From: Candidatus Poribacteria bacterium
GTDB taxonomy: Bacteria; Poribacteria; WGA-4E; WGA-3G
DNA: 64,000 bases
Reading direction: 5' to 3'
NCBI GenBank assembly: GCA_003635195.1
Contig: PYIY01000004.1
Location: 41,172 to 105,171, forward strand
The notes under the pieces were generated by a model that had not been told where the DNA came from, made no database searches, and was given only the letters and a program-made list of their open reading frames with translations. Positions 28,301 through 34,976 of this stretch are shown in pieces; position 1 is the stretch's first letter; each line of letters opens with the position of its first letter. A program made the position numbers and the translations under genes.

Positions 28301-28915
28301 GAGATGCTTGAGGAGCCTTTGGCAGACGGCGCAGTGCTCACAGAACAACCGCGCTTCAAGATTACCCTCACTGATGATACCGCACTTGACGAAACCAGTT
28401 TTCGATTCAAATTTGGAAATCTGTATGATGGACTTGAACCATTGGATGTAAGCAATTACACGCAAACTTTTGATCCGGCTGTTCCGGCAAACGCCGAGAT
28501 CACCTATGCGCCAGACCTCGCTAACGGCGAATATCAACTTCAGATTACTGCGGCAGATACCAGTGAGAATATAGCGGAGTTTGTTACGACGTTTACCTTA
28601 AATGAAAAAGTCACACTCAGTGAAGTGTTCAATGTGCCGAATCCAGTGGACCGTGCGTTTGGGGGGAAGACTTTTTTCACCTATCATCTTGCCCAAGCAC
28701 CCGACAGGGTTACAATCAAAATTTATAGTGTTAACGGTAGACTCCTCAAGACACTTGACGATGTGAGTGCGAACCGCGGTACGAATGAAGCCGGTTGGGA
28801 TTGTCGAGATGAAGCAGGTGTTCGGTGTGCTAACGGCGTATATTTCTATCGCGTCGTTGCTAACACCGAAAATGGGAAAATAGAGAAGGTGGGAAGACTT
28901 GCCATTTTGAGATAG
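22385..28915 (+). CDS. Giant secreted C25 (gingipain/PorU-like) cysteine peptidase with C-terminal sorting domain
   Basis: The 2176-residue protein starts with a signal peptide (KKTLIFFAILLALSTVPMLI). An N-terminal prodomain resembling gingipain/PorU follows, including DENENNRLDPGELIVFYG near residue 315. The C25 catalytic region spans about 640-1040. His881 (YAGHGGSQTW) and Cys914 (TTTCLNGQF) are 33 residues apart, the spacing of gingipain RgpB. Long Ig-like and CARDB-like stretches follow. The C-terminal 90 residues (FNVPNPVDRAFGG... IYSVNGRLLKTL... GVYFYRVVAN) are a FlgD-like/type IX secretion sorting domain. PorU itself is about half this size and cleaves sorting signals; this protein could be a PorU-like sortase or a cargo peptidase. 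No other type IX genes are in the window. Confidence 0.85.
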   Translation: MKKTLIFFAILLALSTVPMLIAVGQTQSGSLPVRGDEVLPLQILAITADTLTARFTLPELKITTRASSPVDDSEEVITDIRFAGADRTLDVGKPQLPIYTQRIGIPVAGTPVVTIIQARPEMKTIENVRITPDDPIFPTLVSSDAPRASAKFHPTQLVEVIPRGLVRDQRIGSLQINPVQYNQATKQLKVFRSVTFRVHFPGAVIGGTVPTALSSFRESPRVFENLFRGTLRNYEQAKLWRKQRRVLYNVADGNHVPGAPPLINASTRRFKIPITRTDMYHITYNNIKVHTGIEPETIDLDTLRLESSGKKQGVYIFDENENNRLDPGELIVFYGRALVDNKFTDENVYWLRFGLRGEPDAGLEPSRVGVRDGAPRTPNLVSPKAFFTRVRFEENRHHDALDGSDIKSELADHYFGVAFRGGNIETSRKVFPIEPTDIPGAIPRLQIDRTATLRIKFQGASRKGSARHIARITFNNKRLDRDEEWKRQNWQTAIRDIPPDIIFHDTTNYMRIDALDRNDTPPGSYDFYLDWYELDYWRDFQADFNRLEFNTNTEPRNRGEVQYRIGNFFHDTIDVYQLGENGITSRLTGGKVTRSGASRQILFQDTVSQYRRYFVVSHNSYRNINALVPTPPTPLRNPANQADYVVITHSTFAESILPLVEFRHSQGLTTMVVDIDDIYNEFSDGLFNPFAIQKFLRYAYHNWQQPAPTYVLLVGDAHYDYKRATVDIYRKDQTFRGTYNLYPNYVPTYHGWAPASGETAMDQRFVNISGEDALPDMLIGRLSVQSPEALTTMVQKIIDYEKNPKMGLWQGTLIQVADNHTDKPNDGLFEESRDELIQEVIPPGYDTRQIYLRKIGSPDSTRRRIIAAINSGALAIEYAGHGGSQTWADESIFRIEDAAGLRNKYLPFVITTTCLNGQFDKPQQAGNFCLSEQFLLGKYGAIAALSATRLTYGQANAEFDIDLFEAFFRVVQEPPELATNSTPLQPTIGYIIADAKISFINRIRNIDWIPGTESYTLFGDPASRLARPQLDVKVELERVALNDTHKIVMKANEVGVIRNSGLEGTEGVSFTRASDFSTDPGTFFASAVFANNFDDNLRNDLTRRAGGQVWQGEYGTVRIDVPNNAIPGSGFARIFAYDDTRAAVGGTRFWIDTPVVFDVRETLDTKVTDTLNISALVLDDKGQVGIRSISVSWDNTDTFVEVVTPMVPARTPLGDVPPGGRWYELETPIPLPPGGKQIRYRIHITDSTGHKVVIPSKTERNIVKAPKGPNLAIGTDEADRAPIRYAYDEKKNGYQLIAELINDGDRPVVVDIEVVFAQGNPDADGDFIVDEDADVLGTVIVKMTDWAEGTYVWQRATAILDLNAPLETGVHNIYVLADPEDPSIEDKITGRVQEARSYDNKQHVSLIVNDFNYRPQEELPAFSLDRVFDIYFPPNALEIETRGTAGIPLSVTSQSPAEPSQPDLQFAPIPRVAALRRGLIRQGTAVAQYYEPTFRTGASVLAKPAEIKLRFDVSALEDIVREEKDIQPDNPTFEHEFTEVTNQLAIYAWQSNVAQGSQSDSTTEKSDVDLSAWRRLPSKIDYIPEGRTENATPIEKSETRVLDSFLLENYVTPVQMENASQQKLEMDNITINPNLTPAGTWVIIFLDAYEYEVFLKRKGLPENQKLDKTGQLDNPFREEAFGLELRIPRKENRSRDVNYDFEFADVLVFETDYDPQGDVILTRTWSANRGNGKASVSSKLGPKAEFETGDWFMFFLNSSYYELRDTSNEPVHFPNNVKIRGKINEPIFLTHLGFELLVTASSEEFGFGDKIKFSSARVATITTEVTKLTRFALMRSTDTEPPTFNLWVDGLQPQTGSVIAPRPDISIVLQDPNGIDTEFFTLEKQKDGGPFESVTDYELRTQGGLQTVPIDYRPILFPGEYTFNIRAQDFNGNAIGGDDSVITYRFFVIEAPDITEPAIDIQVGARGTGSADEMLEEPLADGAVLTEQPRFKITLTDDTALDETSFRFKFGNLYDGLEPLDVSNYTQTFDPAVPANAEITYAPDLANGEYQLQITAADTSENIAEFVTTFTLNEKVTLSEVFNVPNPVDRAFGGKTFFTYHLAQAPDRVTIKIYSVNGRLLKTLDDVSANRGTNEAGWDCRDEAGVRCANGVYFYRVVANTENGKIEKVGRLAILR
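22451..22478. repeat. Palindrome in the signal-peptide-proximal part of the C25 gene
   Basis: GTAGGG(CAG)ACCC and GGGTCCCTAC arms around AGTCA. It is translated as residues 23-32, immediately after the hydrophobic signal segment. It resembles the GTAGGG...CCCTAC elements of intergenic regions. Confidence 0.55.
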
Positions 28916-29025
28916 TTATCAGTTATCAGTTGTCAGTTGTCAGTTAAAGAGGTGGACTGTGGCGGTAACCTGAAAAGCAACCGTCACAAGAGATTAACCG
29001 AGAACCGAGAACTGAGAACTATTAT
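28913..29025. repeat. Heptamer array downstream of the C25 gene
   Basis: AGTTATCAGTTATCAGTTGTCAGTTGTCAGTTAA at the left, TTAACCGAGAACCGAGAACTGAGAAC at the right. The two are period-seven arrays in inverted orientation. The array lies between the convergent C25 and NIPSNAP genes. Confidence 0.75.
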
Positions 29026-29355
29026 TTATTTCAATGGTGAATAATCTGTTGGTTCAAGGATTTTTGAACTTGCCACATTAACCAGCGGTCCACCGACTTC
29101 CGTTAATCGTTTCGCTGCCTGCCACTCTGGATCGGCGATGAATGCATCCCACGCACGTTGATAATGTCCGAGGTCATCAAAGGCAAGTAAATAGACAAGT
29201 TCAGTTGTCGTTGCCTCACCGATGGCGGTTTCCCAAAACCCGATAACCTTCATACCGTGCTTCTCAAACAATGGTAACGTGATATTCGCAAATCGGTCAT
29301 TCAGGTTCTTCATTTTCCCAGGTACGACCTGATACGTCCGTAATTCATAAATCAT
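29026..29355 (-). CDS. NIPSNAP-family protein
   Basis: The 109-residue protein matches the NIPSNAP ferredoxin-like fold: MIYELRTYQVVPGKMKNLND at the start, GFWETAIGEATTTELVYLLAF in the centre and WQAAKRLTEVGGPLV near the end. Bacterial NIPSNAP proteins are small alpha/beta-barrel dimers of unknown biochemical role, often next to dehydrogenases or dioxygenases. Start ATG 29355 has AAGGAAAATTAAAAAG upstream; this leader is part of the neighbouring 118-base tandem repeat and recurs before the MBL-fold gene. It heads or stands apart from the minus-strand run that follows. Confidence 0.85.
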   Translation of the reverse strand: MIYELRTYQVVPGKMKNLNDRFANITLPLFEKHGMKVIGFWETAIGEATTTELVYLLAFDDLGHYQRAWDAFIADPEWQAAKRLTEVGGPLVNVASSKILEPTDYSPLK

Positions 29356-29360
29356 CTTTT

Positions 29361-29700
29361 TAATTTTCCTTGCGGTTCGGTGCGGCGGGTTTCACGAAGA
29401 ACCTTCCTCTCCGTATATCCAGCCCGGCCCGTTGGTTGGGCTTACGCGATTTCTCTAAAGAGTTCAAGTGTTCTCTTTTAACTTTCCTTGCGGTTCGGTG
29501 CGGCGGGTTTCACGAAGAACCTTCCTCTCCGTATATCCAGCCCGGCCCGTTGGTTGGGCTTACGCGATTTCTCTAAAGAGTTCAAGTGTTCTCTTTTAGC
29601 TTTCCTTGCGGTTCGGTGGGGCGGGTTTCGCGAAAAGTCTCCTCTCCGTATATCTGCCCCTTCCCAGTAACGAGTGGGGACCCCGATTGGGCTTACGCGC
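29361..29700. repeat. 118-base tandem repeat, about 2.9 copies
   Basis: The unit starting CCTTGCGGTTCGG occurs at 29368, 29486 and 29604, an exact 118-base period. The first two copies are nearly identical and the third is diverged and shortened (to about 29700). Each contains CAGCCCGGCCCGTTGGTTGGGCTTACGCG-type sequence. The unit edge carries a Shine-Dalgarno-like AAGGAAA on the minus strand. Short ORFs inside are repeat artefacts. Confidence 0.9.
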
Positions 29701-29737
29701 TTTTTCTGTGAATAACTATCAGCGGTTAACAGCCACA

Positions 29738-29835
29738 GGACTTACGCAAATTTAGCACGCGATAGTAGACTTTTTAGTTCTAAACCCCCTAAATCCTCCT
29801 TATCAGGGGGACTTTAAGAGGAAATGGGTAAGTCC
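29738..29835. repeat. MITE-like element with GGACTTAC termini
   Basis: Perfect eight-base terminal inverted repeats GGACTTAC/GTAAGTCC bound a 98-base segment with an internal CCCCCTAAATCC...ATCAGGGGG inverted segment. Related ends occur at 32647-32726 and 44135-44144. No transposase is encoded. Confidence 0.6.
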
Positions 29836-29926
29836 CAAGCCATATAGGCATGTAGCATGGAACAACGTCTTTTCACCACAAACGCGTCTTGCTAAAAGCC
29901 GATGGCTGATTGCTGAAAGCCACTCA

Positions 29927-30610
29927 TCACAGAATCCCGTATTTATCATAAACCTCACGCAGCGTTGCACCGGCGCGGAGTTCGTCGCGGGTACGATTTT
30001 CGCCGCTGACCTTTGCCAAGGCAGCGGTAATCACTTCTGTTTCCACTGCTTGCGGAATAACAACAACACCGTCTGCATCACCGAACACGATATCGCCAGG
30101 GTTAACCGTGACACCACCGCATTCGATTGGAACATTATACGCTATTACATCGCCGCGTCCGTTAGAGTCAACAGGTGACAATCCCGTTGTAAACACCGGA
30201 AACCCCATCTCCAGGATCTGACGAGCGTCTCGGATAAATCCGTCAATGATAGCCCCACGCGCGCCTCTTGCCCGCGCCGCTGTTGAGAGGAGTTCTCCCC
30301 AAATACAGTTACGGGTGCTCTGGTTCGTAGAGCAGACGAACACATCGTCCTGTTTGAGGCTATCCACGGCTGCAATCTCCTGTTGGTATGGTTCGTCTGA
30401 AACCTCGTAGACATCGACACATAGCACAGGCATTGCGCGACCGACGACAATCGTGGTTGGGGTAAGAGGGCGGATGGTATGTCGTAGTGCCTGCTCGCGG
30501 TACCCGGCTGCGTCAAGTGCATCCGAAATCACAGCAGCGTATAACTGTTCTTCCATCATATCAAACAGTTCTGTATCGTTATCCCACTGTTTGGTTATTT
30601 CGGTTTCCAT
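29927..30610 (-). CDS. RraA-family protein (HMG/CHA aldolase-like)
   Basis: The 227-residue protein has the RraA-fold signature: DALDAAGYREQAL near residue 31, GELLSTAARARGARGAIIDGFIRD (about 107-130), and the NVPIECGGVTVNPGDIVFGDADGVVVIP phosphate/metal region. Members without RNase E partners act as 4-hydroxy-4-methyl-2-oxoglutarate or related aldolases. The G-x20-R-D catalytic pattern is present. Nothing nearby identifies a substrate. It is followed 12 bases upstream on the same strand by purE, so the pair is probably co-transcribed from the purE side. Confidence 0.85.
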   Translation of the reverse strand: METEITKQWDNDTELFDMMEEQLYAAVISDALDAAGYREQALRHTIRPLTPTTIVVGRAMPVLCVDVYEVSDEPYQQEIAAVDSLKQDDVFVCSTNQSTRNCIWGELLSTAARARGARGAIIDGFIRDARQILEMGFPVFTTGLSPVDSNGRGDVIAYNVPIECGGVTVNPGDIVFGDADGVVVIPQAVETEVITAALAKVSGENRTRDELRAGATLREVYDKYGIL

Positions 30611-30622
30611 AATTGACTGCCT

Positions 30623-31150
30623 CTAATAATTCTGATAGCCTACTTCTTGGAGACGCGCTGCTTTCTCGGCAACCCCATCACTCAATTTTTCTTTATATGC
30701 CAGCAGTTTTGCGTCCAATTCGGGGAATTGGAGTGCCAGAATTTGGACAGCAAATAGTCCAGCATTGCGCGCGCCACCGGAACCAATTGCCATTGTTCCA
30801 ACAGGAATACCGGGAGGCATCTGGACTGTTGCATACAGTGCATCCACACCGTTGAGCGGTCCACCATCGACCGGTACGCCGATGACTGGCAGTGTTGTAT
30901 GCGCTGCGATGACACCCGCCAGATGTGCGGCACGTCCAGCCCCAGCGATAATTACCCGTCCACCTTCTGCTTTAATCTTCTCTGTCCACGCTGTTGTCCG
31001 TTCTGGTGAGCGGTGTGCGGAAGAGATCGTTATCTCAAAAGGGATCTCAAATTCCTCTAAAACCTTTGCGGCTTCTGCCATTTTTTCTAAGTCGGAATCA
31101 CTTCCCATCACGATACCAACCAATGGCGTTTTTTGTTTTTGAAGCGACAT
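30623..31150 (-). CDS. purE: N5-carboxyaminoimidazole ribonucleotide mutase
   Basis: Converts N5-CAIR to CAIR in purine synthesis. The 175-residue form starts at ATG 31150 (MSLQKQKTPLVGIVMGSDSD); the frame is open for 12 more codons upstream but the family begins near here. Signatures are GSDSD, SAHRSPERT (catalytic His), AGAGRAAHLAGVIA and the PVIGVPVDGGPLNGVDALYATVQMP region in parts. The class I PurE form would need PurK, which is not in the window. It is adjacent to rraA on the same strand. Confidence 0.93.
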   Translation of the reverse strand: MSLQKQKTPLVGIVMGSDSDLEKMAEAAKVLEEFEIPFEITISSAHRSPERTTAWTEKIKAEGGRVIIAGAGRAAHLAGVIAAHTTLPVIGVPVDGGPLNGVDALYATVQMPPGIPVGTMAIGSGGARNAGLFAVQILALQFPELDAKLLAYKEKLSDGVAEKAARLQEVGYQNY

Positions 31151-31165
31151 ATTTGTACTTGTACC

Positions 31166-31290
31166 TCTTTTAGTGGCTTTCAGCAATCAGCAGTCAGCAG
31201 TCAGTAGGGAAACCTGTGGCGGTTATAGTATCACTTCATTCGGATAAACGGCTCTTAACTGACAACTCTCACTGCGAGGCAAACTGAAAA
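31166..31290. repeat. Heptamer array upstream of purE
   Basis: GGCTTTCAGCAATCAGCAGTCAGCAGTCAGTA (period seven) and, 80 bases on, CTCTTAACTGACAACT plus AAACTGAAAACT. Inverted-array layout as in the tig-lon spacers. Confidence 0.65.
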
Positions 31291-32082
31291 CTATTGATAA
31301 ATAATATGTGAGTTTCTCTCTATAATTAATGGTTTGGGACCGCGTGATGGAAACTGTGCTGCCCACTCGTTCGGGTCATAATCACGGGTGACGAAACAGG
31401 CACGATGTACCGGCACAGCATGCTTCAGTCCGATCCGCGTTGCCATTTTAACGCACCCGTCGTAGAACGGAAATTCACCCTCAGTCGGATGGTTCGTCAG
31501 GAAACCGATGTCCGGTTTATGTGCCGCCACCGCTGAAATCAGTGCGTCGTGTTTTGCGAAATTGTTGATTGGATCGCCACTGAAGTAAAGCACTACGCCG
31601 TTACTGACGATTACGTATCCCAAATGCGTAACATCAGGCGGTGCTATGTCAGCGGATGCATCACCATCAGGTGGTTTGGCATAGACGGCATGTACGGTGA
31701 GACCATTGAGTGTTGTGGATTCTCCAGCCCGGATCTCCGAGATGTTCGCAGCCGCGACATCTGTTTCTGCAGAAATTTGATGCACACTCTCTTCGGGGCC
31801 CACAAATTGTGTCGCATTGGAAGTTTCCCACATCCGACGTATGGACTCTGGACAGGTGTGATCTCCGTGTGCGTGGGTCAATAGCACAAAATCGGTCGGA
31901 AGTGCCGACTCGTCGAGTGGCGGTTCGGTATGAATAAAACGGTCAGCGGGACGTTCCCGTGGAAAATAGGGGTCGATTTGGACAATGGTCCCGGTTGGAT
32001 CCTTCAAAGCAAAACTGCTCTGTTCAAACCAGTGAACAGCAACGGCTCCTTCCGGTACCTTCAATTCAACAAGTGGATGCAT
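31291..32082 (-). CDS. MBL-fold metallohydrolase (UlaG-like)
   Basis: The 263-residue protein has the metallo-beta-lactamase motif THAHGDHT (His70, His72, Asp74, His75). Further metal ligands lie in GYVIVSNGVVLYFSGDP and the terminal HAVPVHRACF. The short HWFEQSSFALKDPTGTIVQIDPY start resembles UlaG-type L-ascorbate-6-phosphate lactonases and related hydrolases. The substrate is unknown. The start codon is preceded by ACCGCAAGGAAAGTTAAAAGAT, nearly the same leader as NIPSNAP at 29355, from a dispersed copy of the 118-base repeat edge. Confidence 0.85.
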   Translation of the reverse strand: MHPLVELKVPEGAVAVHWFEQSSFALKDPTGTIVQIDPYFPRERPADRFIHTEPPLDESALPTDFVLLTHAHGDHTCPESIRRMWETSNATQFVGPEESVHQISAETDVAAANISEIRAGESTTLNGLTVHAVYAKPPDGDASADIAPPDVTHLGYVIVSNGVVLYFSGDPINNFAKHDALISAVAAHKPDIGFLTNHPTEGEFPFYDGCVKMATRIGLKHAVPVHRACFVTRDYDPNEWAAQFPSRGPKPLIIERNSHIIYQ

Positions 32083-32168
32083 ATCTTTTAACTTTCCTTG
32101 CGGTTCGGTCAGGCGAGATTCTTATTTGATGTTCCAAGGCGTAATCCGTTCCTCTCTTACATTACGGA
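32083..32168. repeat. Partial copy of the 118-base repeat edge
   Basis: TTTTAACTTTCCTTGCGGTTCGGT (split across 32085-32110) matches the start of the 29.4 kb repeat unit and serves as the leader of the MBL-fold gene. The rest of the gap shows no gene. Confidence 0.6.
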
Positions 32169-32555
32169 CTACGGTCTTTTAGTACTAACTTTCCTTTTTT
32201 TATAATAGAGATAGACCACCAGTACACCGGCAACGGATCCCAGTGCATCTGCTACCCAATCTGCAAGCGTGGCGAATCTACCGGGGACGAAAGTCTGGTG
32301 CCACTCATCGCTCGCCCCATAGAGGGTCGAGAGTGCCGCTGCGATAAGCCATATAAGTTTTGATGGTATTACCGCGGGTTTCGCCTTTACAAAGGCGATG
32401 GCGAGTAGCCCACCCAGTATAGCATATTCGATGAAATGGTAGAGTTTATCAATCGTTAGCCACTCGAACTTTGGCATCGGGAGCGGTGGCTGTTCCCATG
32501 ACGAAATGATAAAAATAAGTACCATGTACAGAAAAGGCGGTACCCAATATTTCAT
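32169..32555 (-). CDS. VanZ-family membrane protein
   Basis: The 128-residue protein has about four transmembrane helices. VanZ-like motifs include DKLYHFIEYAILGGLLA and SDEWHQTFVPGRFATLADWVADALGS. VanZ was named for teicoplanin resistance; many bacterial homologues are small membrane proteins of unknown role, perhaps acting on cell-surface lipids. No van cluster is present. The start codon ATG 32555 has no clear Shine-Dalgarno and abuts a heptamer array. Confidence 0.85.
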   Translation of the reverse strand: MKYWVPPFLYMVLIFIISSWEQPPLPMPKFEWLTIDKLYHFIEYAILGGLLAIAFVKAKPAVIPSKLIWLIAAALSTLYGASDEWHQTFVPGRFATLADWVADALGSVAGVLVVYLYYKKRKVSTKRP

Positions 32556-32778
32556 TAGTAGTTATCAGTTGTTGGTTGTCGGTTGTTGGTTAAGAGCGGT
32601 TTGTAACAATATCCCTAAACTCGGAGTACTCCAGAAAGCTTTAATCGGACTTACGCATTTTTTCATGAGTCTCTACATAATAAGCGGGGTTACAAACCCC
32701 GTATGCAAAGGGGATCGCGTAAGTTCTCCCTAAATTTTTACAGAATTCGTCTTTAACTGAAAACTGAAAACCGATAAC
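32556..32778. repeat. Heptamer array plus GGACTTACGC element upstream of vanZ
   Basis: GTTATCAGTTGTTGGTTGTCGGTTGTTGGTTAA is followed by a separate element at 32647-32726. That element is bounded by GGACTTACGC and GCGTAAGTTC (one mismatch) around a GCGGGGTTACAAACCCCG hairpin. The region closes with AACTGAAAACTGAAAACCGATAAC heptamers. No gene. Confidence 0.6.
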
Positions 32779-32833
32779 TTTAACCATCAACTCAACTCCG
32801 CTATACATATTAAAGCACGAGTTGATGGTTAAA
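32779..32833. terminator. Stem-loop after the dehydratase gene
   Basis: TTTAACCATCAACTC (32779-32793) and GAGTTGATGGTTAAA (32819-32833) form a perfect 15-base stem with a 25-base loop. It begins one base past the dehydratase stop on the minus strand. A terminator or 3'-end stabiliser is inferred. Confidence 0.6.
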
Positions 32834-32834
32834 A

Positions 32835-34799
32835 CTATTTCAGGGCATTGAGGATAGCATCTACGTCGTAGACGCAGCCTCCCCATGTGCCACCGCCAAC
32901 CGATTGCAACGCTGCCCAGAGTCGCGTATCGTCTGGTAACGCATCGTCTGGTGAGAGATCGGGTCGCGCTTGTCGTTCTGCTAACACGCGCTCACCCGCT
33001 GCAGCACCGAAGTGCTCATTGCCGTGTCCGACAAGGTCAATGCTTCCTTCAAGCTGTCGGGTATCAATCTCAATCTGGATTATGTCACCATCACGCACTT
33101 TGCCGATCGGACCACCGGCGAGTGCCTCCGGTCCGACGTGTCCAATACATGCGCCCGTTGAGACTCCAGAGAACCGAGCATCCGTAATCAAAGCGATGTT
33201 CTTACCGAATGAAAGATGTTTCAATGCTGCTGTTATCTGGTAAACTTCCTCCATGCCTGTGCCTTGGGGACCGCGGCAACATAGGACCATGATGTCCCCT
33301 GGTTGGATCTTAGCTTCTCCCTGACCTTTGAGTGTCTGTATGGCATCAGATTCTCGGACAAAGACGCGTGCTGGTCCCGTCATCCGATAAACACCATCGG
33401 CATCAACAACGCTGGCATCAATAGCGGTGCTTTTAATGACAGATCCCTCTGGCGCGAGGTTCCCACGCGGAAATGTGACAGTGCTCGTCAGTCCGGCTGC
33501 TTTCGCGGCATCTGGATTTAGAATGACCGCGTCGGGGGCAATATTATCTTTGTCCTCCAATGTTTGACGGACGCGCTCGCGCCGTTCGGAAGCTGCCCAC
33601 CAATCCAGGTTGCTACCGAGGGTTTCGCCTGTCGCCGTGCGTACGTCTTCGTTGAGGCATCCTAATTCTCGTAGATGGAGCATAACTTCAGGCACCCCAC
33701 CCGCAAGGAAGACCCGCACTGTTGGATGTCCAACGGGCCCGTTGGGTAGGACATCGACAAGACGTGGGACACTCTGATTCACTTCGGTCCAATCATCGAT
33801 TGTCGGACGTTGGAGTCCCGCAGCGTGTGCAATTGCGGGGATATGTAGTAGGAGGTTGGTTGAACCGCCAAAAGCGGCATGCACGACCATAGCGTTCCGA
33901 ATCGCTTCCGGTGTAACGATGTCCTTCATCGTTAACCCCTTCGCTGCTAAGTTGACAACAGCACGTGCGGAACGGAGTCCCATATCCGACCAGATATTCT
34001 GTCCAGAGGGTGCTAACGCTGTATGCGTCAGACTCATCCCGAGTGCTTCACCGACGACTTGTGAAGTCGCTGCCGTTCCAAGGAATTGACAGCCGCCGCC
34101 GGGGGTTGCACAGGCACGGCATCCCATATCCGCTGCATCTTGTAGGCTAATTTCACCGTGTGCGAAACGTGCGCCGATTGTCTGGATTTTACCAGCATCT
34201 TCGCCTGTCGTAGGTGGCAACGTCACACCCCCCGGAACGAGGACAGCCGGTAATTCCCGCATTGAAGCGAGTGCCATCATCATTGCGGGTAAACCTTTAT
34301 CACAGGTAGCAACACCGACAACGCCTTTCCGCGTCGGTAAGGAACGGATGAGTCGGCGGAAGATCTGTGCCGCGTCATTGCGGTAGGCGAGGCTATCCAT
34401 CATGCCGACGGTGCCTTGGGTGCGTCCATCGCACGGGTCGGAGCAGTAGCCTGCAAAGGGAATCGCTGCGAGTTCTTTAAGTTCATGCGCGACCGCTTGC
34501 ATGAGAAGTCCGACTTCCCAGTGTCCGGTATGATACCCGAGCGCGATCGGACTGCCATCAGGGGCACGGATACCGCCTTGTGTGCTGAGAATCAGGAATT
34601 CCTCTCGTCGCAGCTCTGTCGGTGCCCAGCCCATGGCAGCGTTGTGGGTCAAGCCGAATACATCCCCACTTGGTCGATTGAGGAGCATCTCCGCCGTGAG
34701 CGGCAGACTGCCTTCCGGACCGGCAGCGTGCGTTTGGATATCATAGATGCCATTATCACCCGTTTCTAAAATATCAGAATAGTTAATCTGTTTTGCCAT
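32835..34799 (-). CDS. YagF/YjhG-type sugar-acid dehydratase (IlvD/Edd family)
   Basis: Iron-sulfur dehydratase of 654 residues, close in length and sequence to E. coli YagF/YjhG D-xylonate dehydratases. Shared segments include ITHAAGP-like [37 protein letters not shown] and [23 protein letters not shown]. Candidate cluster cysteines lie in [15 protein letters not shown] and [13 protein letters not shown]. It would convert D-xylonate or a similar aldonate to a 2-keto-3-deoxy acid. No sugar transporter or aldolase adjoins it, so the physiological substrate is open. Start ATG 34799 has GGAG ten bases upstream. Confidence 0.9.
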   Translation of the reverse strand: MAKQINYSDILETGDNGIYDIQTHAAGPEGSLPLTAEMLLNRPSGDVFGLTHNAAMGWAPTELRREEFLILSTQGGIRAPDGSPIALGYHTGHWEVGLLMQAVAHELKELAAIPFAGYCSDPCDGRTQGTVGMMDSLAYRNDAAQIFRRLIRSLPTRKGVVGVATCDKGLPAMMMALASMRELPAVLVPGGVTLPPTTGEDAGKIQTIGARFAHGEISLQDAADMGCRACATPGGGCQFLGTAATSQVVGEALGMSLTHTALAPSGQNIWSDMGLRSARAVVNLAAKGLTMKDIVTPEAIRNAMVVHAAFGGSTNLLLHIPAIAHAAGLQRPTIDDWTEVNQSVPRLVDVLPNGPVGHPTVRVFLAGGVPEVMLHLRELGCLNEDVRTATGETLGSNLDWWAASERRERVRQTLEDKDNIAPDAVILNPDAAKAAGLTSTVTFPRGNLAPEGSVIKSTAIDASVVDADGVYRMTGPARVFVRESDAIQTLKGQGEAKIQPGDIMVLCCRGPQGTGMEEVYQITAALKHLSFGKNIALITDARFSGVSTGACIGHVGPEALAGGPIGKVRDGDIIQIEIDTRQLEGSIDLVGHGNEHFGAAAGERVLAERQARPDLSPDDALPDDTRLWAALQSVGGGTWGGCVYDVDAILNALK

Positions 34800-34838
34800 T
34801 ATGCAGTGTCTCCGTTTCTTCCTTCTGATCGCGACCTT

Positions 34839-34976
34839 TTATTCAAACAATTGCGCGACTGGACATGTAAATCCTTCAACGACATCTTCACCCGTCAATA
34901 TGTCATCATAGGTTAGCCACGATATATCTGTTGGCAAACGATAGACCATTACCGTCGTTCCACCTCCGTCTGGTGT
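34839..34976 (-). pseudogene. C-terminal remnant of a Uma2-family (DUF820) nuclease
   Basis: The frame immediately following the CotH-gene stop reads TPDGGGTTVMVYRLPTD, then LTYDDILTGEDVVEGF, TCPVAQLFE and a stop. This matches the usual end of Uma2 proteins (VTVYRP..., a DDVLDGGDVLPGF-like strand, then PVAxLF). The catalytic N-terminal two thirds are absent. ATG 34949 with GGAGGT upstream could produce a 36-residue peptide, but a decayed gene tail is the simpler reading. Confidence 0.6.

Noticed and set aside
22670..28537. Numerous 80-170 residue frames on both strands within the C25 peptidase gene
   Set aside because: All lie inside one continuous, domain-supported 2176-codon frame and show no domains or start signals.
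29370..29670. Two overlapping short ORFs with the same RFGAAGFTKNLPL start
   Set aside because: They are translations of the 118-base tandem repeat units, not genes.
34839..34949. Functional 36-residue small protein starting at ATG 34949
   Set aside because: Its sequence matches the tail of Uma2 nucleases and homology extends upstream of the ATG to the CotH stop, so a decayed gene end is more likely.
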